From positions 60,302-124,301 of the forward strand of contig CBFDEC010000002.1 of NCBI GenBank assembly GCA_965603725.1: a DNA stretch of 64,000 nucleotides, read 5' to 3'. Position numbers and translations under genes: made by a program. The notes under the pieces were generated by a model. The model was not told the origin of the DNA, searched no databases, and was given only the letters and a program-made list of their open reading frames with translations. Within the stretch, counting starts at the first letter, position 1. Each line of letters opens with the position of its first letter. Shown piece after piece: positions 54,143-62,550 of this stretch. The DNA is from JAGGSN01 sp965603725. GTDB taxonomy: Bacteria; Zixibacteria; MSB-5A5; UBA10806; 4484-95.

Positions 54143-55520
54143 TTTTCAACTCATATATAACTGCCCCGGATGCGGCAAGCCTACCAAGACGCCCGAAGGG
54201 GCAATGACCAACCGCTGTGAATATTGCGATCTCGTGGTCAGGATTGGCGCTCCACACAGGATATTGAAATATTTCTACAAACCCAAAATCAAACCTTATG
54301 GCGCACGAATGGCAGTAGACCGTTATCTTAAAAACAAGGGCTTACCGTTAACCGGAAATATAATAAAATCTGAGTTGTTTTATTTGCCATTTTATCGTTT
54401 TCGGGGCATGGCTCTTGATTATCTGGCTCCCAATGTTGAATTTGAAGAAGCGGCGAATGGGCAGATAATTCCGGTCGAGAGCAGGTATGAGCTTAAAGGC
54501 AAGGATTTCGATGTTACCGTTCCGGCATTTTCATCAGGCGAATTAAAGCTGGCATCGCTTGGAATAAGGCCGCAATCGCTGCCGCTGTATGCTTACAGCC
54601 GTGAGGAAACTCCCGCCGGTGCGGTTATGGTAAGATCGGATATTTCTCCGGTCGAGGCTGAAGGCAGAGCGATGGACCTTCACAAACATAATATCAACAT
54701 ATACAATAGATCGGCGCCAATCTGTTCGGCGATGATAGGCGAAAAGATATCGGTTATCTATTTTCCTGTCTGGGCTGTAACTTACAATTCAAGAGGAGAG
54801 GGAAAAACCGTTTTCGTTGACGCCGTTGCTAAAAGGGGCTATGCCGGGACTGAAAAACCGTTTGAGTATAAAGGGCAGGTTTCCACCGGACAAAATTCTC
54901 ATTATATTCAATTGCTCAAACATCAATGTCCTAATTGCGGTGCAGATCTAAAGGAGAATCATTTTTCATTGTTTTATCCATGCACCAATTGTGATCGTCC
55001 GTATATCTTAAGCGATGATGGATACAGGCAGGTTAAATGCCTGGCGGCCGATCCGCAGGTTTGTGTTCCATACTGGAGATTTCCGCTTGAGTTTCAGGGC
55101 CGGAAAAGATATAAAACGGTTAAAGATTATTACAGCCTGCTGACAACCGAGGTGGCATTATTGCGTAAAGAAAAACGAGACAACCCTTTTTATCTATACA
55201 GTCCCGCTTTTAAGGCAACCGATGTTAACCTGTGGGTTAAAAGAGCGATAACGATTTTAAAAACACAGCCTCATGACAGACTGGCTGAAAAATTCCCCAA
55301 AGATGGACCGGTCCTTTGTATCGATGAGGATGAAGCTAAAGAGACGGCGATATTTTTATGGCGAGTGATTGCTGAGAGGTATGGCCGGCTTCAAACTGAA
55401 GGGTTTTATCTTGATGAGGATGGCCTTCAACCAGGGGAAATAATCTGGCTGCCGATACAGGATTTTCAATTGATAGTTAAATCCGCTGAATTTAAGGAAG
55501 TCGACGTGATTGATTTATGA
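54135..55520 (+). CDS. Double zinc-ribbon protein partnering the SPFH gene
   Basis: A 461-residue soluble protein. A zinc ribbon at the N-terminus (YNCPGCGKPTKTPEG then CEYC) and another around residues 270-295 (HQCPNCGADLKENHFSLF then CTNC) bracket beta-rich regions. No transmembrane span or enzyme motif is visible. It overlaps the SPFH gene by 8 bases, so the pair is translationally coupled. Position and zinc ribbon recall the YdjG protein of the Bacillus ydjFGHI operon, but similarity to it was not established; membrane segments of that protein are missing here. Function unknown. Confidence 0.65.
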   Translation: MADFQLIYNCPGCGKPTKTPEGAMTNRCEYCDLVVRIGAPHRILKYFYKPKIKPYGARMAVDRYLKNKGLPLTGNIIKSELFYLPFYRFRGMALDYLAPNVEFEEAANGQIIPVESRYELKGKDFDVTVPAFSSGELKLASLGIRPQSLPLYAYSREETPAGAVMVRSDISPVEAEGRAMDLHKHNINIYNRSAPICSAMIGEKISVIYFPVWAVTYNSRGEGKTVFVDAVAKRGYAGTEKPFEYKGQVSTGQNSHYIQLLKHQCPNCGADLKENHFSLFYPCTNCDRPYILSDDGYRQVKCLAADPQVCVPYWRFPLEFQGRKRYKTVKDYYSLLTTEVALLRKEKRDNPFYLYSPAFKATDVNLWVKRAITILKTQPHDRLAEKFPKDGPVLCIDEDEAKETAIFLWRVIAERYGRLQTEGFYLDEDGLQPGEIIWLPIQDFQLIVKSAEFKEVDVIDL

Positions 55521-56416
55521 AAACAGCCGGCGTTATTGATATAGGAACAAATACTGTTTTATGCCTTAAAGCCGCAATTGATGAAAATGGCATAAAGATA
55601 TTTTCTGATAACCGTTTTCATTACCGTGCGGGCAGACGTCTTGATGAAGCCGGAAATATCTCCTCAGAATATAAAGCCGGAATGATAAATGCCGTTCACA
55701 AGGCGCTGGATACATTGAGGGATTGCTCGGTGATAAAGATCACCGCCACCGAAGTACTGCGAAAGCCGAAGGATGGGGCTGAGTTTGCCGGCAAATTATC
55801 TGAGGAAATCGGGCGCCCCATCGAAATCATCGATCCCCGGAAAGAGGCCGAGTTAAGTTTTAAGGGGGCAACCTGGGGAATAAAAGCGCCGGGGAAAACT
55901 GTGGCTGTTGTTGATATCGGCGGCGGTTCATCAGAACTGGCTGTCGGCGTGGATGGAAAACTGAAAAGCTGGTCGGGCGTTAAGCTGGGCGCTGTTACTG
56001 CCTGCGAGCTGGCAGGCTATGAACAGCCGGTTGATGCATACAGGGAAATCGCTGATGAGATTTTTACCAAATCCGATTTTTCCAGGTTATTAGACCCGGT
56101 TCCAGATAAAATGTTAGTCGTCGGCGGTTCGGCAACGGCTGTGGCGGCAATACTCGCAAACCTGGATGAATTTCAGACTGAAAAGTTAAAAGAATTTTCA
56201 ATACTGGAGGAAATCCTTGCCCTTCTTACAGAAACGCTGGCCTCAATGACTATCGGGCAACGAAAGAAGATTATGGTTTTTGACCCTGAAAGGGCTGATA
56301 TTATAGTAAGCGGCGCCTCGATTCTATTATCTTTTATGAAGATTTTCGGTTTTAATATAATAAATGTGTCGACAAACGGGCTTCGTCATGGACTTTTTCT
56401 GGAACATTTTAGCTAA
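55517..56416 (+). CDS. Ppx/GppA-family phosphatase
   Basis: Actin-fold exopolyphosphatase/guanosine pentaphosphatase of 299 residues: phosphate loop GVIDIGTNTVLCLKA, phosphate-2 VAVVDIGGGSSELAVGV and VVGGSATAVAAILANL. Only the two-domain core is present, without the C-terminal domain of E. coli Ppx. It hydrolyses polyphosphate or pppGpp; which one is not clear. ATGA overlap with the zinc-ribbon gene makes it a likely operon member. Confidence 0.9.
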   Translation: MKTAGVIDIGTNTVLCLKAAIDENGIKIFSDNRFHYRAGRRLDEAGNISSEYKAGMINAVHKALDTLRDCSVIKITATEVLRKPKDGAEFAGKLSEEIGRPIEIIDPRKEAELSFKGATWGIKAPGKTVAVVDIGGGSSELAVGVDGKLKSWSGVKLGAVTACELAGYEQPVDAYREIADEIFTKSDFSRLLDPVPDKMLVVGGSATAVAAILANLDEFQTEKLKEFSILEEILALLTETLASMTIGQRKKIMVFDPERADIIVSGASILLSFMKIFGFNIINVSTNGLRHGLFLEHFS

Positions 56417-56424
56417 AGAAACGC

Positions 56425-56452
56425 TTGACAATAAGAAGGGCGCTGGTATTTT
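56425..56452 (+). promoter_or_regulatory. Promoter upstream of the lipoprotein/propeller/PorV operon
   Basis: TTGACA (56425-56430), a 16-base spacer and TATTTT (56447-56452; 4 of 6). A leader of about 100 bases follows before the TTG start at 56562. The leader contains only very short open frames. Confidence 0.45.
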
Positions 56453-56561
56453 ATGGCAATGCAGAAGGAGGATGTCTGGTAAGTTTGCTAATATTGTGAT
56501 TGATACTTTTAGAAAATTCTTGAAAATTTAAGATAATTTTGCAGCCGGAAAGGTAAAAAGC

Positions 56562-57854
56562 TTGTCGGACATCATAAATACACGATCTTCAGCATTAAAA
56601 TCCATTCCTTTTTTCTTTAGTATTGCATTAATATTAAACTGCAATGGCTGCAGTGACAATCCTGTTACCAGCGATGCGCCGGAGGTATCTGATCTGGTTG
56701 CGCCAACCAGCGTTCAAATCGATTCTACCGATACCCTGTTTTTTTCAATTGCTGTTAGAGACCCACAGGGTCTTTCAAATATTGACAGGGTTTTTTTTAC
56801 AATTAAATCCTCCGACAGCCTATTGATCTGCGACACATTGTTTATGAAAAACGATGGTCAGGATGGTGATAGTATCGCCGGTGATGGCATCTACAGTTAT
56901 ATTATTGTAGGTGGTGAAATATTCACACAAAATGATGAATACCTGTTTGAATTTGCCGCATTCGATTCAGATAATAATCAATCGAACATTATAAGTAGAA
57001 TAATTACTGTTAATTCTCAACCGCAGCCCTATGTTTACGATTTAGAATTCCCTGATTTTTTACCTATTGGTTTTACTGATACTGTTTGTCTGCATCTTAG
57101 TGTAAGAGATATACAGGGTCTTGATGACATTGATAAGGTCTATTTCACTATTGAATTGCCGGGCGGTTCAATCGATCCGGATACATCCTTTATGCATGAT
57201 GACGGTCAGTTTTGCGATAATACAGCCGGCGATGGTGTTTACAGCTATAGCCTGACCAGTCCTGATACATCTTATGAGACCGGTGATTATATTTTTCATT
57301 TCACGGCTGTTGATTTCGAGAGTAATCAGGGCAACACTATCAGCGACACTGTCAATATTTATGACCTGCCGAATCCTTATGTGTACAATCTGATAGCACC
57401 TGATTCACTCCAAAAAGGTTCGCCCGATACTGCATATCTGTTTCTGAGTGTCTGGGATCCCCAGGATCACAGCAATATTGACCAGGTTTATTTTACAGTC
57501 ACCAAACCTGATGGCTCCTCCAGCGGTATCGGCTATCAGATGTTCGACCGCGGTGATAATGGAGATTCCGTTGCCGCGGATGGCATTTACACGCTTGGCA
57601 TTTTAGCCCCTTTACCGGAGAATCAGTCAGGAGATTATATTTTTCATTTTACCGCTGTTGATTACGACAGTAATTTCGCAAATATAATCGATAGAGTAAT
57701 TACTGCATATGATGATATGGTTTCGGGAAATTATAAAGCAACAAATGTTGGTGATTATCCATATATTATAGATGGTAAATATGATTACTCAACAGTCAAA
57801 CAACAGGACAAGTTTCGCACAATTAACATAGATAGATTTGTATTACCATGGTAA
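56562..57854 (+). CDS. Repeat lipoprotein or exported beta-domain protein
   Basis: A 430-residue protein. A hydrophobic stretch (IPFFFSIALILNCNGCSDN) suggests a signal peptide with two candidate lipidated cysteines (27 or 30); neither fits the lipobox perfectly. Three repeats of about 110 residues follow, each with a DPQG/DIQGL..NIDKVYFTI-like strand pair, D-x-D-containing loops (DGQDGDSIAGDGIYSY; DDGQFCDNTAGDGVYSY; DRGDNGDSVAADGIYTL) and an ending such as DYIFHFTAVDYDSN. The D-rich loops look calcium-binding. TTG start with GGAAAGG upstream. First gene of a four-gene run. Confidence 0.7.
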   Translation: MSDIINTRSSALKSIPFFFSIALILNCNGCSDNPVTSDAPEVSDLVAPTSVQIDSTDTLFFSIAVRDPQGLSNIDRVFFTIKSSDSLLICDTLFMKNDGQDGDSIAGDGIYSYIIVGGEIFTQNDEYLFEFAAFDSDNNQSNIISRIITVNSQPQPYVYDLEFPDFLPIGFTDTVCLHLSVRDIQGLDDIDKVYFTIELPGGSIDPDTSFMHDDGQFCDNTAGDGVYSYSLTSPDTSYETGDYIFHFTAVDFESNQGNTISDTVNIYDLPNPYVYNLIAPDSLQKGSPDTAYLFLSVWDPQDHSNIDQVYFTVTKPDGSSSGIGYQMFDRGDNGDSVAADGIYTLGILAPLPENQSGDYIFHFTAVDYDSNFANIIDRVITAYDDMVSGNYKATNVGDYPYIIDGKYDYSTVKQQDKFRTINIDRFVLPW

Positions 57855-57864
57855 CGAGGTCTTA

Positions 57865-60246
57865 ATGAAAAAAATTGTTTTAATGGTTCTATTATTATCT
57901 GCATCGGCTGTGGCGGTTATGAATTTTTCCTTTGATGAAACATATCCGGGTTTAACCTCGAATTCTGTTGTTGAGATTGTCTATGATTCTGTCGGCATCT
58001 GGCTTGGCTCGGTCGGCGGAGCGTCATATTCAACCGATGAAGGGCAAAACTGGCAGACTTTCCGGAAAGGCTCTGGATTGTACAGCAATCTTGTTTCGGC
58101 TGTGGCGGCGTCAAAATACAATGGCACAACGTATATTTGTGTTGGCACGTTGCATTCCGAACAAATGGCCGGGCAGAGCAATGAATTCGGGGACGGTTTC
58201 TCATTAACCACCGATTACGGCGCCTCATGGGATACCCTGATGCCGCATCAGGCGAACTGGGTGGGAATGCTCTCCTATGATTTGGATATCTATCAGGATG
58301 ATATCTACAGCGCCTGCTGGTATGGCGGCCTTATCAGGCTGATGGATGCCGGGCAGAACCGGGAAGATTCTCTATGGGATAACCTGTATTTGAATGCCTC
58401 GGACAGCATCGATTTGTGGGTGGACAGTACTTTTTATAACTATACAAATTATTACTTTTCGGTAAAAGTCGACACCTCTTTAGCGCCTGATACGATTTCG
58501 GTTTTTGCCGGTTCCGCCGAGGGAATCAACAGGTTTATTTTCACCAGATATGGCGATGGTTCAAAACAGAATACCGCCTGGAACATTGCTCACAGCGCAG
58601 ATGATGATGGGGAAAGCCTTCCCGGCAACTTCGTGGTGGGGCTGGCGATTAACGGCAGACCTGGACGTGTTTACGATGTTTTTATCGAGGGCGATTACGC
58701 TTATGTAGCACACGATTTCGAAGGATTGTGGATACTCGATATCAGCAATCCCGACAGCCTGACTGCGGTCGGCAGTTGCGATACGCCGGGGCGAGCGTAT
58801 GGCGTTACAGTGCAGGGCGATTATGCTTATGTTGCTGATTACGATCAAGGTCTTCAGATAATCGATATCAGCGATAAAACAAACCCTGAATTAACCGGAA
58901 GCCTTTTTCTTGACGGTCAGGCTGTCAATGTTTGTATTGACAGTGTTTATGCTTATGTCTCAAATGAGATTTATGGCTTTGAAATAGTCGACGTTTCAGA
59001 CCCATCAAATCCATTCGAGCCTTATACCAATTCGTACTATACTCAAGGCTGGGGTGTTTATGATATTTTCGTATCTGATAATTATGCTTATGTAGCCGCC
59101 AGTGGCGCCGGTTTTCTTATCTTTGACCTTACTATCTCGCCTGATTCATCCCTGGCCGATTCGGCGCTTGTCGGAAGCTATGATTCGCTTACTAGTGTAC
59201 GTGCAGTTGTTGTCGACAGCAATATGGCTTATGTAGCGGACCTGGATTCCGGCCTTTATGCAATAGATATAACCGATCCGGCCAATCCAACGCGTGAAGC
59301 ATTTGTCAGGCCGGCAGGCAAGGCTGTGAGCGTTTTCTTTGATGGCGATTACATTTACGTGGCAGATAAAATTTCGCTGAACATGTACCGGTTAGTTGAA
59401 GATACTACAGTTGCGCTGTTGCTTGCAGGAGAATTTGAAACGCCCGGCACGCCTCTCAGCGTTATGGTTTCCGGCAGTAATGCCTATGTTGCGGATAACT
59501 ATTTCGGTCTGCAGGCGATTGATGTTGCCGATACTGCTGATATTTCCATAACCGGTAATTTTGCGCCGGTGTGTTCGACTTATATCTGGGCCGCCTGCCG
59601 TATTGGCGGAGGTGAATCCAGCGGGCAGAAATATGGGGTGGCTTATTCGCCCAATTATGGTAAGACCTGGACGACTGTCATTGAAGAACCGGCCTGGGAT
59701 TTTGCCTTTATTGGCGACACCGTTATTGTTGCCACGGATGATGGCCTGTATATCAGCGATAATTACCAGGACTGGACAGTCATAAGGGAAGTAAATGATT
59801 CCGACCCGTCAAGCCAGCGGAAGTTCTACGAATCCGGATTTTATGCCGTAGAAACGGTTGGCTCGGTAATCTGGGCGGGCGGCGCCGATGGCACAGTCCG
59901 GTTTGAAAACGGAGATTCGAGTGTTTTTCGCTCCCAGATTCGGGCCGAGGAACATTTTGCCTACCCATCGCCGTTTTCCCCGATTGCCTCGACTCGTAAA
60001 GGTACTACTATCCATTATAAGCCAAGGGAAGATGCTGAAGTTACGATTAAAATTTATGATTTCAATCTGGACCTGGTCAGGGTTGTTATAGAAAACGAAA
60101 CTCGTCTTGCAGAAGTCGATGCCGATAATGATGTTTGGGATGGTAGAAACGATAATGGCGATTTAGTGGCGAATGGGATATATTTCTACAACATTAAATT
60201 TGATTATGGTGAAGACCTGTGGGGAAAGGTGGCTGTAGTAAAATGA
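57865..60246 (+). CDS. LVIVD-repeat propeller protein with C-terminal sorting domain
   Basis: A 793-residue secreted protein: signal peptide (IVLMVLLLSASAVAVMNFSF), then a BNR/photosystem-stability-like region (GGASYSTDEGQNWQTF), then at least six LVIVD-type blades of about 42 residues (GDYAYVAHDFEGLWILDISN; GDYAYVADYDQGLQIIDISD; NMAYVADLDSGLYAIDITD). The C-terminus (FAYPSPFSPI, NGIYFYNIKFDYGEDLWGK) is a FlgD-like sorting domain. I take ATG 57865 with GAGG at 57856-57859. It ends in an ATGA junction with a PorV-like gene, suggesting it is a cargo of the partner system. Confidence 0.8.
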   Translation: MKKIVLMVLLLSASAVAVMNFSFDETYPGLTSNSVVEIVYDSVGIWLGSVGGASYSTDEGQNWQTFRKGSGLYSNLVSAVAASKYNGTTYICVGTLHSEQMAGQSNEFGDGFSLTTDYGASWDTLMPHQANWVGMLSYDLDIYQDDIYSACWYGGLIRLMDAGQNREDSLWDNLYLNASDSIDLWVDSTFYNYTNYYFSVKVDTSLAPDTISVFAGSAEGINRFIFTRYGDGSKQNTAWNIAHSADDDGESLPGNFVVGLAINGRPGRVYDVFIEGDYAYVAHDFEGLWILDISNPDSLTAVGSCDTPGRAYGVTVQGDYAYVADYDQGLQIIDISDKTNPELTGSLFLDGQAVNVCIDSVYAYVSNEIYGFEIVDVSDPSNPFEPYTNSYYTQGWGVYDIFVSDNYAYVAASGAGFLIFDLTISPDSSLADSALVGSYDSLTSVRAVVVDSNMAYVADLDSGLYAIDITDPANPTREAFVRPAGKAVSVFFDGDYIYVADKISLNMYRLVEDTTVALLLAGEFETPGTPLSVMVSGSNAYVADNYFGLQAIDVADTADISITGNFAPVCSTYIWAACRIGGGESSGQKYGVAYSPNYGKTWTTVIEEPAWDFAFIGDTVIVATDDGLYISDNYQDWTVIREVNDSDPSSQRKFYESGFYAVETVGSVIWAGGADGTVRFENGDSSVFRSQIRAEEHFAYPSPFSPIASTRKGTTIHYKPREDAEVTIKIYDFNLDLVRVVIENETRLAEVDADNDVWDGRNDNGDLVANGIYFYNIKFDYGEDLWGKVAVVK

Positions 60247-61241
60247 GAAAATTAATTTTATTTTTAATAGTAATCGCAGCAGCAATAAATATTTCCTCAA
60301 CATCCGCTGAAACTGGAAAGGCAGGGCAGGCGGGCGCGTTTCTGAAATTCGGTTTAGGAGCCAGAGCCCTGGGAATGGGCGGCGCCTTCTGCAGTATCGC
60401 TGAGGGAATCGATGCAGTCTATTATAATCCGGCAGGTCTGGCATTTGCCGCAACAAAACAGGTGGGCTTTACATATCACAGTCTGTCGCTTGATCGCAAC
60501 TTGAACAGCGCCGCTTTCATATTTCCTGTACGTAATGAGGCAGTGATGGGATTGTCCTGGATCAACAGCTCTGTCAGTAATGTCACAATGGTAGATTACG
60601 ACCGCAACCCTTTCGGTGAATTCAAAAACAGCAACAATGCTTTCGGCTTAACCTTTGCTAAAATCTTTGGTGTAAAATATGCCTTTGGCGGCAATCTAAG
60701 GTACCTGCAATCTACTCTTGGTGAACTGGATACTTATGCCATTGGAGTCGACATTGGCGGCTATTGCAGGCTTAATAAAATGTTCACCATTGGCCTGACC
60801 GCTCAGGATTTAGGTTCTGAATATAGATGGGATTCGAGCAATTACTGGTCGAGCGGAGGCAATGTTTATAATGATAAATTCCCGGTAAAAATAAGAGGTG
60901 GAACGTCTGCAACTTTGCTAAACGAAGCTTTGACCGCTGCACTGGATATTGTCAAGATTCAATATCTCGATTTGAAAATATACGCTGGCGCTGAATACTG
61001 GATTTTTAAACAGGTAAGCATAACCGTACCCGACGAGGAATCAGAGGATGAATTTATCGAAAAATTAATCAATAAGCGATTATTAGGGTTAAGGACCGGT
61101 TATTCGGATGGTTCATTGACTTTTGGCATGAGCCTTTACAACCCATTCGGCAAGTTAACCGGCGGATTCGATTATGCATTTCTTACCGGTAAAAGAGGGC
61201 AGGAATCAAATCATATTTTTACAGTGAGGATAATGTTTTGA
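60243..61241 (+). CDS. PorV/PorQ-family outer-membrane protein
   Basis: A 332-residue beta-barrel-type protein with signal peptide (LILFLIVIAAAINISSTSA) and the family N-terminus KFGLGARALGMGGAFCSIAE then GIDAVYYNPAGLAFA. Numerous alternating hydrophobic strands follow and the C-terminus ends in an aromatic residue (HIFTVRIMF), the signal for outer-membrane insertion. PorV binds sorting domains of type IX cargo and shuttles them to the attachment machinery. Position right after a sorting-domain protein fits. It overlaps the next PorV-like gene by 4 bases. Confidence 0.82.
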   Translation: MRKLILFLIVIAAAINISSTSAETGKAGQAGAFLKFGLGARALGMGGAFCSIAEGIDAVYYNPAGLAFAATKQVGFTYHSLSLDRNLNSAAFIFPVRNEAVMGLSWINSSVSNVTMVDYDRNPFGEFKNSNNAFGLTFAKIFGVKYAFGGNLRYLQSTLGELDTYAIGVDIGGYCRLNKMFTIGLTAQDLGSEYRWDSSNYWSSGGNVYNDKFPVKIRGGTSATLLNEALTAALDIVKIQYLDLKIYAGAEYWIFKQVSITVPDEESEDEFIEKLINKRLLGLRTGYSDGSLTFGMSLYNPFGKLTGGFDYAFLTGKRGQESNHIFTVRIMF

Positions 61242-62140
61242 GAACAAGTATAATTTTATTAGTTCTACTCGTTATATTTATGGCATTACCCGATTTGCTG
61301 TCAGCCTCCGCCGGCAGTTCGAGTTTCATCTTTCTTCGTATAAGCGCGGGTTCTCGGCCGGCTGCCCTGGGAGAGGCGGTAACTGCCTCGGGAGCCGATA
61401 TAACCTCGGCATTTTACAACCCGGCGCTTTTACAATCATTTGAGGGAAGAAACCAGGTTGCTTTTATGTATAATTCATATTTTAAAGATGTCACCCAAAA
61501 TTACCTGGCGTTGGCTTCAAAAGGCAAGAATTTTTCATTGGGCGGATACCTGGCCTTGGGCAATGTCGCCGATATCGAAAGGTGGACAAATCCCGATACT
61601 GCTTCTCTTGTTACGTTTGAGGAAAACAATTTTATCGGGGCTTTCAGCTTTTCTTATGGTTTTAATAAATTTGACCTGGGTCTTTCGCTTAAATATGCCT
61701 ATGAAAAAATGGACTACGCCTCAGCCGGCGCCTATATGATCGATGCCGGTGTTTTTATGCCGATCAGCAAGGAACTATCCGCCGGAGTCGCGGCTAAAAA
61801 CTTTGGCAATAAAGTAAAGTTTATTACCGAAAGCTACTCTCTCTCCCGGGAATTTCGAGCAGGATTATCATATAAGCCGCAGCATTTCCAACAGTCGCTT
61901 GAACTGGTATCGGATGCGGTTTTTTACAGCGATATTGACACAAAAGTCAATTTTGGCGCGGAATACAAATTCAACCGATCGTTTGCCCTGAGAGCCGGGT
62001 ACGGGACAGGTTATGATTCGCGGGGCATATCATTTGGCGGCGGAGTGTTTTACCGTCAGTTTAAATTTGATTACGCTTTCGTCGGTTATAAAAACGATCT
62101 GGGCACCACTCATCGGTTCACTATAGGCGCAATATTTTAA
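61238..62140 (+). CDS. Second PorV/PorQ-family outer-membrane protein
   Basis: A 300-residue paralogue of the preceding gene: signal peptide (IILLVLLVIFMALPDLLSAS), SAGSRPAALGEAVTASGADI, TSAFYNPALLQSFEGRNQV, strand-rich barrel, terminal FTIGAIF with aromatic end. TTG start in a TTGA overlap. Divergence from the first copy is large, so they may be an old duplication specialised as PorV- and PorQ-type partners. Last gene of the operon; no hairpin terminator is evident directly after it. Confidence 0.8.
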   Translation: MRTSIILLVLLVIFMALPDLLSASAGSSSFIFLRISAGSRPAALGEAVTASGADITSAFYNPALLQSFEGRNQVAFMYNSYFKDVTQNYLALASKGKNFSLGGYLALGNVADIERWTNPDTASLVTFEENNFIGAFSFSYGFNKFDLGLSLKYAYEKMDYASAGAYMIDAGVFMPISKELSAGVAAKNFGNKVKFITESYSLSREFRAGLSYKPQHFQQSLELVSDAVFYSDIDTKVNFGAEYKFNRSFALRAGYGTGYDSRGISFGGGVFYRQFKFDYAFVGYKNDLGTTHRFTIGAIF

Positions 62141-62234
62141 TTATTTGATTATATACATATTCAAGCCCGATTTGATATCCATAAATATTTGCGGCTGTAA
62201 TTATCGATTTAGAAATCAAAAGATGTAAGCTATT

Positions 62235-62372
62235 ATCCCAGATTTTGCTTACTAAACCCGAATTATTCATAAAATCTATTTTATCATTAAAAATATAGTG
62301 TGTTTTTGTGCTGTCGGAAGTTACTTCCGACAGCTCTGGCAGAAGACGAACTTCCCAAGCACATGAAAAATT
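62235..62372 (+). repeat. Copy C of the dispersed palindromic element
   Basis: ATCCCAGATTTTGC (62235-62248, also at 37104), the 37-base module shared with 49675 (62258-62294), and the core palindrome CTGTCGGAAG (62311-62320) with CTTCCGACAG (62324-62333), followed by CTCTGGCAGAAGA as in the other copies. The second TCCGCC/GGCGGA stem is missing and replaced by unrelated sequence. The 410-base gap 62141-62550 otherwise shows no gene. Confidence 0.8.
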
Positions 62373-62550
62373 TATGAATAATGCAGGTTAGTTCTTTTTT
62401 TCTGCTATATGAAAATCATCATGCTTTTCCGATTTTGATTGTTTTCTCTGATTTCATTCCATAAATTCCAGCCGATTTTAAATTGGCCGCGATGCGGTAA
62501 TATTTTTTTAAGGTGTTTGCTGTGATGATATCTGGAGAAGGAAAAATGTA

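Noticed and set aside
56460..56483. Short frame with GGAGG in the leader of the lipoprotein gene
   Set aside because: Only a few codons and the Shine-Dalgarno touches the ATG.
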